Origin: Archangium violaceum Cb vi76
GTDB lineage: Bacteria > Myxococcota > Myxococcia > Myxococcales > Myxococcaceae
Direction: 5' to 3'
Length of the DNA stretch: 64,000 nucleotides
Assembly: GCF_000733295.1 (NCBI RefSeq)
Contig: NZ_JPMI01000098.1
Location: forward strand, 1-64,000
The notes below the pieces were generated by a model. That model was not told the origin of the DNA. It saw nothing but the letters and a program-made list of their open reading frames with translations, and made no database searches. Positions 51,683 to 61,894 of this stretch are shown one piece after another (positions within the stretch are counted from its first letter, which is position 1; each line of letters begins with the position of its first letter). The position numbers were made by a program, and so were the translations under genes.

Positions 51683-52669
51683 CTACTTCTTCCTGGCCCG
51701 GGCCTTGGGTGGAGCCGGGGGCGCACCACTCGCGCGCAGCAGCTTCAGCGCGGCGGTGAAGTCCGCGGGCAGCGGCGCCTCCACGTGCAGCACCTTGCCC
51801 GTGCGCGGGTGCGGAAAGGACAGCTTCCACGCGTGCAGCGCCTGGCGGCCCAGCACCTCCTCCGCCTCCGCCGCCCTCCCCTTCGCCTTGCGGCTCGCGC
51901 CGTACACGCCGTCACACAGCAGCGGATGGCCCGCCTCCGACAGGTGCACGCGGATTTGATGCGTCCGGCCGGTGAGCAGATCCACCTCCACCAGCGCGGC
52001 GTCCTCGAAGGCCTCGAGCACGCGGTACTCGGTGATGGCGGGCTTGCCCTCCTTCACCTTGCCGGTGAAGCGCTGGCGGTGCACCGGGTGGCGGCCATAC
52101 AGCGTCTCGATGCGCGCCTCGGCCGCCTTGGGCGTCCCGTGCACGAGCGCCAGGTACGTCTTCTCCACCACCCGCGTCTTGAAGGACTTCTGCAGCGCCA
52201 CCAGGGCCGACTCGTGCTTGGCCACCACCAGGCAGCCCGTGGTGTCCTTGTCCAACCGGTGGACGATCCCCGGACGCAGCTCGCCGCCCACTCCGGCCAG
52301 ATCCTTCACCCGGTGCAGCAGCGCGTTCACCAGCGTCCCCGAGGCATGACCCGCTCCCGGGTGCACCACCATCCCCGCCGCCTTGTCCACCACGACGAGA
52401 TCCCGATCCTCGTGCAGCACCGCGAGCGGCAGCTCCTCGGCCACCGGCACCGCCGCCACGGGCGCGGGAATCTGGAGGGTGAGCAGCTCGCCGCCGCGCA
52501 GCCGCTGGGCCACCTTGGCGGACTTGCCGTCGATCCGCGCATGCCCGGCCTCGATGAGACCCTGGATGCGCGAGCGCGTCAGATCGGAAAAAGCTCGCGC
52601 GAGAACCTGATCCAGCCGCTCGCCACGGGACTCGGGCGGGGCACGGAGCTCTCGCGCCTCGGCGGTCAC
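51683..52669 (-). CDS. rluD: Pseudouridine synthase, RluD-type
   Basis: This 328-residue RNA pseudouridine synthase has an N-terminal S4 domain (SRIQGLIEAGHARIDGKSAK) and the RluA-family catalytic motif GIVHRLDKDTTGCLVVAKH, with the nucleophilic Asp near residue 140. TGRTHQIRVHLSEAGHPLL also matches the family. S4 plus RluA core indicates RluD, which modifies helix 69 of 23S rRNA; other RluA-type targets cannot be excluded. The C-terminus is Lys/Arg-rich. The start is a GTG overlapping the stop of the small upstream gene (GTGA). Confidence 0.88.
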   Translation of the reverse strand: MTAEARELRAPPESRGERLDQVLARAFSDLTRSRIQGLIEAGHARIDGKSAKVAQRLRGGELLTLQIPAPVAAVPVAEELPLAVLHEDRDLVVVDKAAGMVVHPGAGHASGTLVNALLHRVKDLAGVGGELRPGIVHRLDKDTTGCLVVAKHESALVALQKSFKTRVVEKTYLALVHGTPKAAEARIETLYGRHPVHRQRFTGKVKEGKPAITEYRVLEAFEDAALVEVDLLTGRTHQIRVHLSEAGHPLLCDGVYGASRKAKGRAAEAEEVLGRQALHAWKLSFPHPRTGKVLHVEAPLPADFTAALKLLRASGAPPAPPKARARKK

Positions 52670-52929
52670 CAGATCTTCGACTTCACGTGCGCCTTGGAGC
52701 GCAACACGATGTCGTTGATGGCCCGCTCGAAGAAATTCATCTTCTGGAAGATCTCCTGGCTGACGCGGCTCTTGTAGAGCTCCCGGCCCTCCTCGAGCTC
52801 CTCCTTGAGGACCTCGAAGAGGTTGTCCTGCTCGATGCCCTTGATGATCTTCTGCTCGTTGTAGAGCGAGATATCCGAGGCAATCGCGCGGGCCAGCCGC
52901 ATGGCCTTGATCTTTTCTTCTTCAGTCAT
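52666..52929 (-). CDS. Small conserved protein of unknown function
   Basis: This 87-residue soluble, mostly helical protein (MTEEEKIKAMRLARAIASDI, NLFEVLKEELEEGRELYKSR) is of a kind seen next to rluD in deltaproteobacteria. It overlaps the rluD start by 4 bases, so the two are translationally coupled. A role related to ribosome biogenesis or to DNA-binding is possible, but nothing in the sequence decides. Confidence 0.7.
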   Translation of the reverse strand: MTEEEKIKAMRLARAIASDISLYNEQKIIKGIEQDNLFEVLKEELEEGRELYKSRVSQEIFQKMNFFERAINDIVLRSKAHVKSKIW

Positions 52930-53019
52930 CCTGGACCTTTCTAAGCAGGCCCCCCCAGGGTGTCAACTTCGCAGACAGCCCATGGACACCTGGGGGACGC
53001 CTGAGCGTCCCGGAAAGGC

Positions 53020-54426
53020 TCAGCGCGCCTTTTTCTCACCGGATGCGACGAGCCCCATGTAGCTCTTCGACACCCGGAGCGGATCCAGGCCCAGCTCGCG
53101 AGCGATGCTCATCAACATGCCGCGCAGATAGACGGAGGCGGGCAGGATGTCATAGCGGTCCGCCTCGATGTTCTCCACGTGGCGGGACGAGATGCGCGTG
53201 CGGTCCGCGAGCATCGGGAGCGACAGGTTGCGGCTCTCGCGCACCCGGCGCAGCAGCTCGCCGTTGAACTCGGCATCCGAGGGGATGTCCACCACCGTCT
53301 TGAGGCGGGTACGCGAGTCGCGCGCCTTGGCCGAGACGAGGGCGAGCGCCGACTCGGCGTTGGCGATGGCCGAGGCCTCCGCCAGCACGGGGGCCTCGCC
53401 GAGCTGCTGGCCGTTGGGACGGGTGGCGGAAGGAGGCGGCGCGGGACGGGCGGACTCGGCCTCCGGACGCACGGGAGCCCGGAGCCCATTGCGCGGCGGC
53501 AACGGGGGCGGCACGGTCGAGCCGTGACGCGCCGTCGAAGCCATGGGCCGGGCATGGATGGCCGGCTTGAGCCCCGAGATGGGCGCGGGCGTGAGCGACC
53601 GGTGCAGGTGGCCCGGCTTCGCGGCCAGGGGCACCAGCGGGAGGGCGGCCGGAGTGGGCCCGGCGGACGGTGGGGTGCTCGCGGCCGGGGCGGCGGTGGG
53701 CTCGGATGGATCCGCCGCGGGGACCTCGTCCTCCGGAACGGCGGAAGCGGCAACGGGCCCCGGCCCTGGCTTCGGCTCCGGCGGGGTTACCGCGACGGGC
53801 GGCTCGGCGGGCGGATTCTGGATGGTGGGCTTCGCCTCGGCGGCCACCGGCTCGGACGCGGCCACCGGCTCCACTTCGGCCACGGGCTCGGACGCGGCCA
53901 CCGGCTCCACTTCGGCCACGGGCTCGGACGCGACCACCGGCTCCGCCTCGGCCACCACCTCCCCGCTCACCACCTCCGCCTCGGGCAGCTCCTCTTCCTC
54001 GGTGGCGGGACGGGCCTGGACCTCCGGCTTCACCTCGGCCACGGGCTCCGCCGGGGCGGCGGCCTGCGTGACCGGCGCCTCCCCTGCCCCGTTGGCCGGT
54101 GCGGTGTCGGTAGCGGTCTCCGCCGCGCGCTTGAGGGACTCGGCGCGCAGACGGGCCAGCTCCTCGGGCGAACGCGTCACGCCGATCTTCCGGTCGTACT
54201 CGATGCGCCGCTCCAGCGCGCAGAGCACTTCCATGGCCTGGGTGAGCCGTTCGCGCAGGGCCTCGAGCTGCTCCGGATCCGCCAGCGTGTACACGGCGAT
54301 GGAGTCGGGTGAGTACGTCTCCATCGCGCGCGCGTAGGCGTCGAGGATCTGATCTTCCGAGGCGGTGACTGCCACCTCCAGGAGCTCGTAATAGGACTGT
54401 TGCTCGAAGTGCTTCATGGCGGACAT
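53020..54426 (-). CDS. J-like / Ala-Pro-Glu linker / RodZ-type HTH protein
   Basis: This 468-residue protein has an unusual layout. Residues 8-85 look like a J-domain (YYELLEVAVTASEDQILDAY then IEYDRKIGV) but the HPD motif is absent. Residues 90-350 are a low-complexity Ala/Pro/Glu/Val linker with 12-residue repeats (EPVAEVEPVAAS). The last 85 residues hold a RodZ/HTH_25-type DNA-binding or cytoskeleton-linked domain (ELLRRVRESRNLSLPMLADR, ISSRHVENIEADRYDILPAS). It overlaps by one base with the upstream ParA/MinD gene (TGATG), so the two are co-expressed and probably work together. No membrane helix follows the HTH, unlike RodZ itself. Confidence 0.78.
   Translation of the reverse strand: MSAMKHFEQQSYYELLEVAVTASEDQILDAYARAMETYSPDSIAVYTLADPEQLEALRERLTQAMEVLCALERRIEYDRKIGVTRSPEELARLRAESLKRAAETATDTAPANGAGEAPVTQAAAPAEPVAEVKPEVQARPATEEEELPEAEVVSGEVVAEAEPVVASEPVAEVEPVAASEPVAEVEPVAASEPVAAEAKPTIQNPPAEPPVAVTPPEPKPGPGPVAASAVPEDEVPAADPSEPTAAPAASTPPSAGPTPAALPLVPLAAKPGHLHRSLTPAPISGLKPAIHARPMASTARHGSTVPPPLPPRNGLRAPVRPEAESARPAPPPSATRPNGQQLGEAPVLAEASAIANAESALALVSAKARDSRTRLKTVVDIPSDAEFNGELLRRVRESRNLSLPMLADRTRISSRHVENIEADRYDILPASVYLRGMLMSIARELGLDPLRVSKSYMGLVASGEKKAR
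53851..53958 (-). repeat. 36-bp coding repeats in the linker
   Basis: Two perfect 36-bp units (53851-53886, 53887-53922) and a diverged third encode the 12-residue repeat in the Ala/Pro/Glu/Val linker of the J-like/HTH protein. Copy number probably varies between strains. Confidence 0.75.
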
Positions 54427-55448
54427 CACTCCGTCACCCCGTCGAGCGCCAACAGGCGATCGGCGATGCGCTGGATACCCATGGCGGCGGGAGACTCGGG
54501 CTTCTCCAGGACGATGGGCCGGCGCTTGCGCACCGCGCGCCAGGCCTCGTCGTCGTAGCGGATGGCCCCCAGGTCATCCATCTCCAGGCCGAAGAACTTC
54601 TTCCACGCGGAGACCACCGCGGCGCCCACGTTCAGGTCCCCGTCGGAACGCGCCTGGTTGAGCACCAGCTTCACGCGGAAGGCGGCCAGCTCCTTCTCCA
54701 GCCGCTCGGCGAGCGCGGCGTTCTGCTGCCGCACGTGCTGGATGATTTGATGAGGCGTGCGCGCGGCTCCCTCGCGGGTGGACAGGGCCTTCTCCACCAG
54801 GCGCTCGATGCCGTACTGCGACTCCACCTGCTGGAGCCTCCGGTAGAAGGCGGCCTTGATGAAGCGGTAGGCGTTCTCCACCGAGGTCGGCTCGGGCAGC
54901 AGCACCAGCACGCCGTGGTCCGCGATGATGAAGAAGTCGAGCGTGTTGAAGCTGGAGCCGGCGCCCAGGTCGATGATGAGGTAGTCCACCGACTGGGTCT
55001 GCAGGCTGCGCAGCAGCCGCTGCTTCTGGGCGTACTTGATGTTGGCGGCGTCCAGCACGTCCAGCGCGCCGGCGATCAGCGACAGGTTGGCCACGCCGGT
55101 GGGCACGATGACGTCCTCCAGCCGGGCCTTGGGGCGCAGCATGAAGTCCGACAGGGTGGCCGTGGGTTGGGCCACGCCCAGACAGGTGTGGAGGTTGGCG
55201 CCGCCCAGGTCCGCATCCACCAGCAGCACGCGTTGGCCTCGCGTGGCCAGCGCGACACCGAGGTTGGCGGAGACGAGCGACTTGCCGATGCCACCCTTGC
55301 CGCCTCCCACCGCGATGATGCGGTGGGGGCGGTGGCGCGCGACGACCCCCGGAGATTCGGGATCCGTGCGCGCGGCCACGCCCGCGGGCTGGGCGGGCGG
55401 GGACGAACGAGCGGGCTGCGACGCGGAGCTGGGACTGGGGGAACTCAA
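54426..55448 (-). CDS. ParA/MinD-family ATPase
   Basis: This protein of up to 340 residues has a short disordered Pro/Ser N-terminus and then the deviant Walker A motif GGGKGGIGKS (48-57), switch regions VLLVDADLGGANLHTCLG and DYLIIDLGAGSSFNTLDFFI, and a C-terminal MinD-like part. It resembles FlhG/MinD types with single-strand ATPase roles in positioning. It overlaps the J-like/HTH gene and probably positions or regulates it. The start shown is a TTG; GTG codons further in could shorten the disordered N-terminus without touching the ATPase. Not the chromosome ParA: no parB is adjacent. Confidence 0.85.
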   Translation of the reverse strand: MSSPSPSSASQPARSSPPAQPAGVAARTDPESPGVVARHRPHRIIAVGGGKGGIGKSLVSANLGVALATRGQRVLLVDADLGGANLHTCLGVAQPTATLSDFMLRPKARLEDVIVPTGVANLSLIAGALDVLDAANIKYAQKQRLLRSLQTQSVDYLIIDLGAGSSFNTLDFFIIADHGVLVLLPEPTSVENAYRFIKAAFYRRLQQVESQYGIERLVEKALSTREGAARTPHQIIQHVRQQNAALAERLEKELAAFRVKLVLNQARSDGDLNVGAAVVSAWKKFFGLEMDDLGAIRYDDEAWRAVRKRRPIVLEKPESPAAMGIQRIADRLLALDGVTE

Positions 55449-55499
55449 AGCACCCGTATCAAAACCTGTCCCGCGCTCCGCGTCGACTCCCTGGCCAAG

Positions 55500-57212
55500 T
55501 TAGTTGATGACGATCTGGCAGACGCAGGCCGACGTCCCATCACACGACGCCCCGCCCGAGGTGCGACAGGCCAGGCCAGCGCAGCACGAGCCGCTCCCCG
55601 TGCATGCCTGGCCGCTGGACGAGCAGGTGGCCCCCGACTGGCAGGTGCCGGTAGGGGAGCCCAGCGGGACGTCGCAGCGCAGGCCGGAGCAGCAGTCCGA
55701 GCCGGAGGTGCACGCCCCGTTCTGGGGCTGGCACGCCGCGGGCGCCTCGCACTTGCCGGACGCGCAGATGCTCGAGCAGCACTGCGACCCGGAGGAGCAC
55801 GTGGTGCCGTTGGCCTGGCACGTACCGCCCGTGCCCGCGTCCGGAGGGGTTCCACCATCCGTGGGAGGCGAGGTATCGCGCACCTGGCACGCCCGGGTCA
55901 GCTCGGAGGTCGCCAGACACTCGGTACCCGCGCAGCACGTCACACCCGCGGTGTCACAGGGCGTGCCCACCGGGGCGCACGTCGGCTTCTGGCAGGACAG
56001 CCGGCCAGTTCCATCCCCCGCCGGGAGGCACAGGGCGCCATCGCAGCACTGCTCGGAGAACTGGCAGGTGTTGCTCTGCGCGATGCAGCAGGGCGCTTCA
56101 CCCGTGTAGCCAGTGGGGCAGTCGCCGCTCGGCCCGGTACCGCCGCCGAAGCACCGCGGCACGCCGGCCGAGTCCACCCGGCACACCTCCTTCTTGCCGT
56201 CACAGCAGTTCTGGGACGCGTTGATGTCCACGGAGCCACCGTCCGGCAGCGTGCCAGCACCGCAGATGTTGCCCACGCCGTTGCAGGACTGCCCGTTGTC
56301 GCAACGGCCGGACACACACTTCACGGTCCCGTTGGGGTTGATCACGCCGCCATCGGGCAGCTTGCCACCGCCGCAGCAGTCGCTGTCCTGCGTGCAGAAG
56401 TTTCCGGTGAGTTTGCAACCTCCCACCGGCTGGCAGACCGTGGCGCCGTAGCCCAGGTCCACGCAGGTGCGAGAGCAGCAGCCGGAGCCGCCGCTGCACG
56501 GGTTGCCGTCCTGGATGCAGCCGCCACCGCCACCGCCGGTGATCATCTGGCACCGGCCCACGCCCCCGGCGGTCGCCGAGCACGCGTTGCCACAGCACTC
56601 CGCGTTGGTGGTGCAGATGTCGCCATACGCCTGGCAGGAGTAGGAACGGGCGCAGATGCCGGCCTGGCAATTCTTGGAGCAGCAATCACCATCCACGCCG
56701 CAGCCCTGGCCCACCACCTTGCACGCGGAGGTGGTGTCGCTCGGAATCGGGGCGCACGTGCCGTTGGTGCACGTCTTGGTGCAGCACTGCTCGTTGACGG
56801 AGCAGGAGCCGCCGATGTCGAGGCACTGGGAGCCACCGCACTTGCCGTCCAGGCACACGTTGGTGCAGCACTGGATGCCGGAGGTGCAAGCCTCGTTGTA
56901 GCTGCGGCAGAGCGGGTTGGGCTCCGGACAACGGCCGTCCTCACCGCACACTCCGGTACAGCACCCGGCACCCGAGTCACGGCTGCAGAGCGCGCCTTCG
57001 ACCACGCACTGGGAGCCCGGGCCTCCGTCCAGGACCGTTCCGTCTCCCGCGTCCGAGGGCGGAACGATGACCACCCCGCTGTCGGTTCCCGCGTCCTGGC
57101 CGTCCTCCACGCCCGCGTCACCGCCACCCGACGGCGGCTCGCCGCAGTTACAGCCCGTGATGCTCATGACCAGTGCGAGCGCGCCCAACACCAGCCAGCG
57201 ATTTCCCACCAT
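55500..57212 (-). CDS. Cysteine-rich knottin-repeat lipoprotein
   Basis: This 570-residue lipoprotein (signal LGALALVMSITGC, lipobox ITGC) has a Gly/Asp spacer and then roughly a dozen tandem cysteine-rich units. Each has the pattern C-x5,6-C-x5,6-CC-x3-C-x4,5-C (for example CTSGIQCCTNVCLDGKCGG), as in animal knottins or colipase-like folds. Two GGG-rich stretches separate groups of units. Such proteins are secreted to the cell surface of myxobacteria. Adhesion, toxin binding or predation are possible roles. It reads alone; no partner gene is evident. Confidence 0.8.
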   Translation of the reverse strand: MVGNRWLVLGALALVMSITGCNCGEPPSGGGDAGVEDGQDAGTDSGVVIVPPSDAGDGTVLDGGPGSQCVVEGALCSRDSGAGCCTGVCGEDGRCPEPNPLCRSYNEACTSGIQCCTNVCLDGKCGGSQCLDIGGSCSVNEQCCTKTCTNGTCAPIPSDTTSACKVVGQGCGVDGDCCSKNCQAGICARSYSCQAYGDICTTNAECCGNACSATAGGVGRCQMITGGGGGGCIQDGNPCSGGSGCCSRTCVDLGYGATVCQPVGGCKLTGNFCTQDSDCCGGGKLPDGGVINPNGTVKCVSGRCDNGQSCNGVGNICGAGTLPDGGSVDINASQNCCDGKKEVCRVDSAGVPRCFGGGTGPSGDCPTGYTGEAPCCIAQSNTCQFSEQCCDGALCLPAGDGTGRLSCQKPTCAPVGTPCDTAGVTCCAGTECLATSELTRACQVRDTSPPTDGGTPPDAGTGGTCQANGTTCSSGSQCCSSICASGKCEAPAACQPQNGACTSGSDCCSGLRCDVPLGSPTGTCQSGATCSSSGQACTGSGSCCAGLACRTSGGASCDGTSACVCQIVIN

Positions 57213-57907
57213 GGATGTCTCCCTGAAAGTCCGAACGCGGACAGAATCCGCGCTTCGTGGGAGACCTCACGATGCCGACAACGGCCACCATCGCCCCGGC
57301 GCTACAAGTGGCCTGGAAAACTCCAGCACCGGAGCGGGCGGCCTAGTCGTCGAGCAGCTCGACGTTCCAGTACGAGGCATCGGCCAGGTTCAGGAACGGC
57401 AGCCACTCACGGTAGGTGATGCGGCGGGAAGCGCCGCGGAAGAAGGGTGTCCAACGCGGACGCATGGGCACCTTGAGGAGCCTCATGCCCGCCTGCGCCG
57501 GCGTGCGCCCGCCCTTCTTGAGATTGCAGGGCACGCACGAGCACACCACGTTCTCCCAGCTCGTCTTGCCGCCCTGCGAGCGAGGGACGACATGATCCAG
57601 GTTCAGATCCGAGCGCGGCAGTTGCCGGGCGCAGTACTGGCAGGTGTCATGGTCTCGCGCGTAGATGTTGAGGCGGGAGAAACGGACCCGCCCCTTGGGC
57701 AGGTACTCGTAGGCGGAGAGCACCACCACCCGAGGGACGCGGATGCGCCGGTTGATGGTGTTGACGCTGTCGTGCGGCGCGCTGGCGCTCAGGGCCGCCC
57801 AGTCCTCGAACTCATAGAGGCGGTACTGGGCGTCGATGGCCTTGGCCACGCCCAGGTAGAGCAGCGAGAGGGCGCGCTTCACCGAGGTGACGTGCACCGG
57901 TTGATAG

Positions 57908-59332
<1,425 letters not shown>

Positions 59333-59401
59333 GAACCGGATTGTAAGGGGACGGGGGCTCGCGCGCCACCCGGCTCCCCTGCCCTTCACACCGGGTTCAC
59401 A

Positions 59402-61792
59402 CTACCGGCTGGCCGCTTGCACTCCCGTCACCTTGGCCGGCCGCCCGTAGAGCAGCTGGTAGGTGTTGTAGGAGCGCAGCACCCGCTTGATGTAACCCCG
59501 CGTCTCCGCGATGGGCACTTCCTCCACCCACGCGTCCAGCGGCACGCCCGGACGATCCTCGCGCCACCGGTTGATGGCGCCGGGACCGGCGTTGTAGCTG
59601 CCCACCGCGTACGGGGTGTGCCCGGAGAAGCGCTTGATGAGCGAGCCCAGGTAGTGCGCCCCCAGCCGGATGTTGAGCTCCGGCTCCAGGAGCGACTGGT
59701 TCGTCACCTTCTTGAGCTTGAGCTGACGCGCCACCGCCTGCGCCGTGGAGGGCATGAGCTGGGTGAGGCCCAGCGCGCCCGCCCAGGACAGCGCCTTCGG
59801 ATCCAACGCGCTCTCCTCGCGCATCAGCGCCTGGAGCAGATCCGGCTCCACGCCGGCCGCGGCGGTGTGCTTCTCGATGAGCGGGCGGAAGGCGTTGGGA
59901 TAGGCCACCTCCCACACCGGCCGCGTCTCCGGGGTGATGCGGCCGCTCAGATCGCGGCGCAGCGCCACGCGGGCCACCGCATGCGCGCCCCGCTCGTCCC
60001 CGGACAGCGACAGGAGCTGGACCAGCAGCCGGATATTCTCCGACGGCAGGTTCGTGCGGTTGACGGCGAGCAGCTCCGAGGAGACGGCCTCGGGGAAGCC
60101 CAGGCGCATCAGCTCCACGGCGGCGGTGAAGTGTGGATCCTTCTCCATCGCCCCCGCGTGCAGGGGCCACGGGCCGCGGCGCTCCTGCTGGGTGAAGTCG
60201 ATCTGCGGCGCCACACGCTCCATGCGCGCTGAATCCACCTCGGCGAGCATCGTACGGGCCATCAGCCCGTAATAGGTGGCCGGGTGCTCCACGGCGAGCA
60301 TCTCGAAGAGATCCGCCGCGGCCTTCTTGTCGCCCTTGTCCTGCAGGGTGCGCGCCCGCCAGTACTGCGCGCGCTCCAGATCGTACGTCTCGTCCGCGTC
60401 GGCGAAGCGCTTCTCGATCTCCAGGAGCATGGGGACCCCACCGTCCGCGGCCTTCAGCGTGCGGGAGATCCAGAAGTCCTTGAAGAGCGCCTCGCCGAGG
60501 AAGTCCCCCTGGGGGTAGAGCTTCACCAGCTCCTTGAGCCGCTGCGAGGCCAGCTCCAGGCGGCCCGTCTTCACGTAGAGGTCCGCGGCGTAGAAGAGCG
60601 CGTCGTCGGCGAAGGAGTGGTCCGGGTAGTCGCGAGCGAGCCGCTCGTACGTCTGCGGGCCCTGCACCTGGTCCACGATGGAGCGCGACGAGCCGAGCAC
60701 GTACATGGCGCGCGGCAGCAGATCGCGCTCCTGGCACTTGTCCACCACGGGGGTGAGCGTGGCGATGGCGCGGCCGTGCTGGCGCTCCTTGCGCAGGCCC
60801 TTGCCGAAGGCGAAGTGCGCACGGCAGGCGAGCGCGTCCGGCAGCTTGAGCTTGGGCAGCAGCGGCCCGAGCACGTCCAGGCCCTGCTTGTTGCGGTGCA
60901 GCTCGATGAGCTGCTCGGCGCGCGCCACCTTCGTCTCGACGGGCGCCTGCTGCCCCTTGAGACGCTTCTCGGCCTGCTGGGCCAGGGCGGACAGGGGATG
61001 GTTGGCCCACAGGCGCCAGAGGAACTCACGCTCGCGCGTCTTGTCCTTCTTCTCGGCGGCGATGTCGGCGCTGGCCATGAGGGCCTCGGCGGCGACGTTG
61101 CGGCCCCAGGACGGCGAGGTGCGGGAGGACAGGGGCGCGAGCGCGGCGAGCGCGGCCTCGGTGTCCTTCGCCTTGCGCAGGACGCGGCCGAGCGCCAGGC
61201 GGGCATCCGCGTACAGCCGGGAGCTCTCGGGCACCTGGGCGAGCAGCACGGCGGCATCCGCGAAGCGCCCGAGCGACTCGAGCGCCACGCCGGCATGGGT
61301 GAGGCAGCGATCGGCCAGCGCGGGGTAGTCCTTGGCCAGCGTGGACATCTCCTCGGCGGCGCGCTTGTCGTCCCCGGCGCGCACCGCGCTCAGGGCGCGC
61401 AGGTACCGCACGGGCAGCGAGCTGCCCTCCTTCTCCAGCAACTCCCGGGCGCGGACGTAGAAGCCCTTGTCGAAGGCCTGCTTGGCCTCCAGGAGCTTGC
61501 CCTTGGCGAAGTAGGGCGCCAGGTCGTCCAGGTGGTAGGCGCGGCCCTTGAAGATCTTCGGCGCGACGGGCGCGGGCGGAGGGGGATCCGGGAAGGCCGG
61601 GTTGAGCACCTCCACATACCCGGGAGGCACGAGGACCTTCTCGGCATCCGGAGGTGGGGAGAGCTGGGCCTCGGACGGGGCCTGGCCCGTGAGCGCCTGG
61701 GGAGCCGCGGAGGGCTCCTCGGTGAGGGGCGCCTGGGCGAAGGCCAGCGAGGTGACCGCGGCGGCGGCGAGCAGGGGAACGAAGGCTTTCAT
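59402..61792 (-). CDS. Soluble lytic transglycosylase (Slt-type)
   Basis: This 796-residue periplasmic enzyme has a signal peptide (LLAAAAVTSLAFAQ), a long superhelical TPR-like domain of about 600 residues (the U domain of Slt70-like proteins), and a C-terminal SLT domain with the catalytic Glu in LMREESALDP near 658, GALGLTQLMPSTA and YAVGSYNAGPGAI. It cleaves peptidoglycan. It reads in the same direction as selA, ending 70 bases before it, and is divergent from the sensor kinase at 61895. Confidence 0.9.
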   Translation of the reverse strand: MKAFVPLLAAAAVTSLAFAQAPLTEEPSAAPQALTGQAPSEAQLSPPPDAEKVLVPPGYVEVLNPAFPDPPPPAPVAPKIFKGRAYHLDDLAPYFAKGKLLEAKQAFDKGFYVRARELLEKEGSSLPVRYLRALSAVRAGDDKRAAEEMSTLAKDYPALADRCLTHAGVALESLGRFADAAVLLAQVPESSRLYADARLALGRVLRKAKDTEAALAALAPLSSRTSPSWGRNVAAEALMASADIAAEKKDKTREREFLWRLWANHPLSALAQQAEKRLKGQQAPVETKVARAEQLIELHRNKQGLDVLGPLLPKLKLPDALACRAHFAFGKGLRKERQHGRAIATLTPVVDKCQERDLLPRAMYVLGSSRSIVDQVQGPQTYERLARDYPDHSFADDALFYAADLYVKTGRLELASQRLKELVKLYPQGDFLGEALFKDFWISRTLKAADGGVPMLLEIEKRFADADETYDLERAQYWRARTLQDKGDKKAAADLFEMLAVEHPATYYGLMARTMLAEVDSARMERVAPQIDFTQQERRGPWPLHAGAMEKDPHFTAAVELMRLGFPEAVSSELLAVNRTNLPSENIRLLVQLLSLSGDERGAHAVARVALRRDLSGRITPETRPVWEVAYPNAFRPLIEKHTAAAGVEPDLLQALMREESALDPKALSWAGALGLTQLMPSTAQAVARQLKLKKVTNQSLLEPELNIRLGAHYLGSLIKRFSGHTPYAVGSYNAGPGAINRWREDRPGVPLDAWVEEVPIAETRGYIKRVLRSYNTYQLLYGRPAKVTGVQAASR

Positions 61793-61877
61793 ACGGGATG
61801 GGCCCTCAGGTGATGGGCCTGGGCAGCCACGGAGACAACTGGGGGCAGGGAAAAAATTTCCGCGAACGAACGGAGGT

Positions 61878-61883
61878 TAGACT
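61878..61883 (+). promoter_or_regulatory. Possible -10 box (TAGACT) for sensor kinase
   Basis: TAGACT lies 11 bases before the ATG at 61895, overlapping the GGAGG at 61872. If used, the transcript would be almost leaderless. Confidence 0.3.
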
Positions 61884-61894
61884 GGCCACCACGC

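Noticed and set aside
53851-53958. CRISPR or intergenic repeat array
   Set aside because: The 36-bp units are adjoining, without spacers, and encode a 12-residue linker repeat.
54735-57419. An 894-codon open frame on the plus strand across the ParA and Cys-rich genes
   Set aside because: It crosses two convincing minus-strand genes, has no domain, and is rich in Arg and Ala as expected of a shadow frame.
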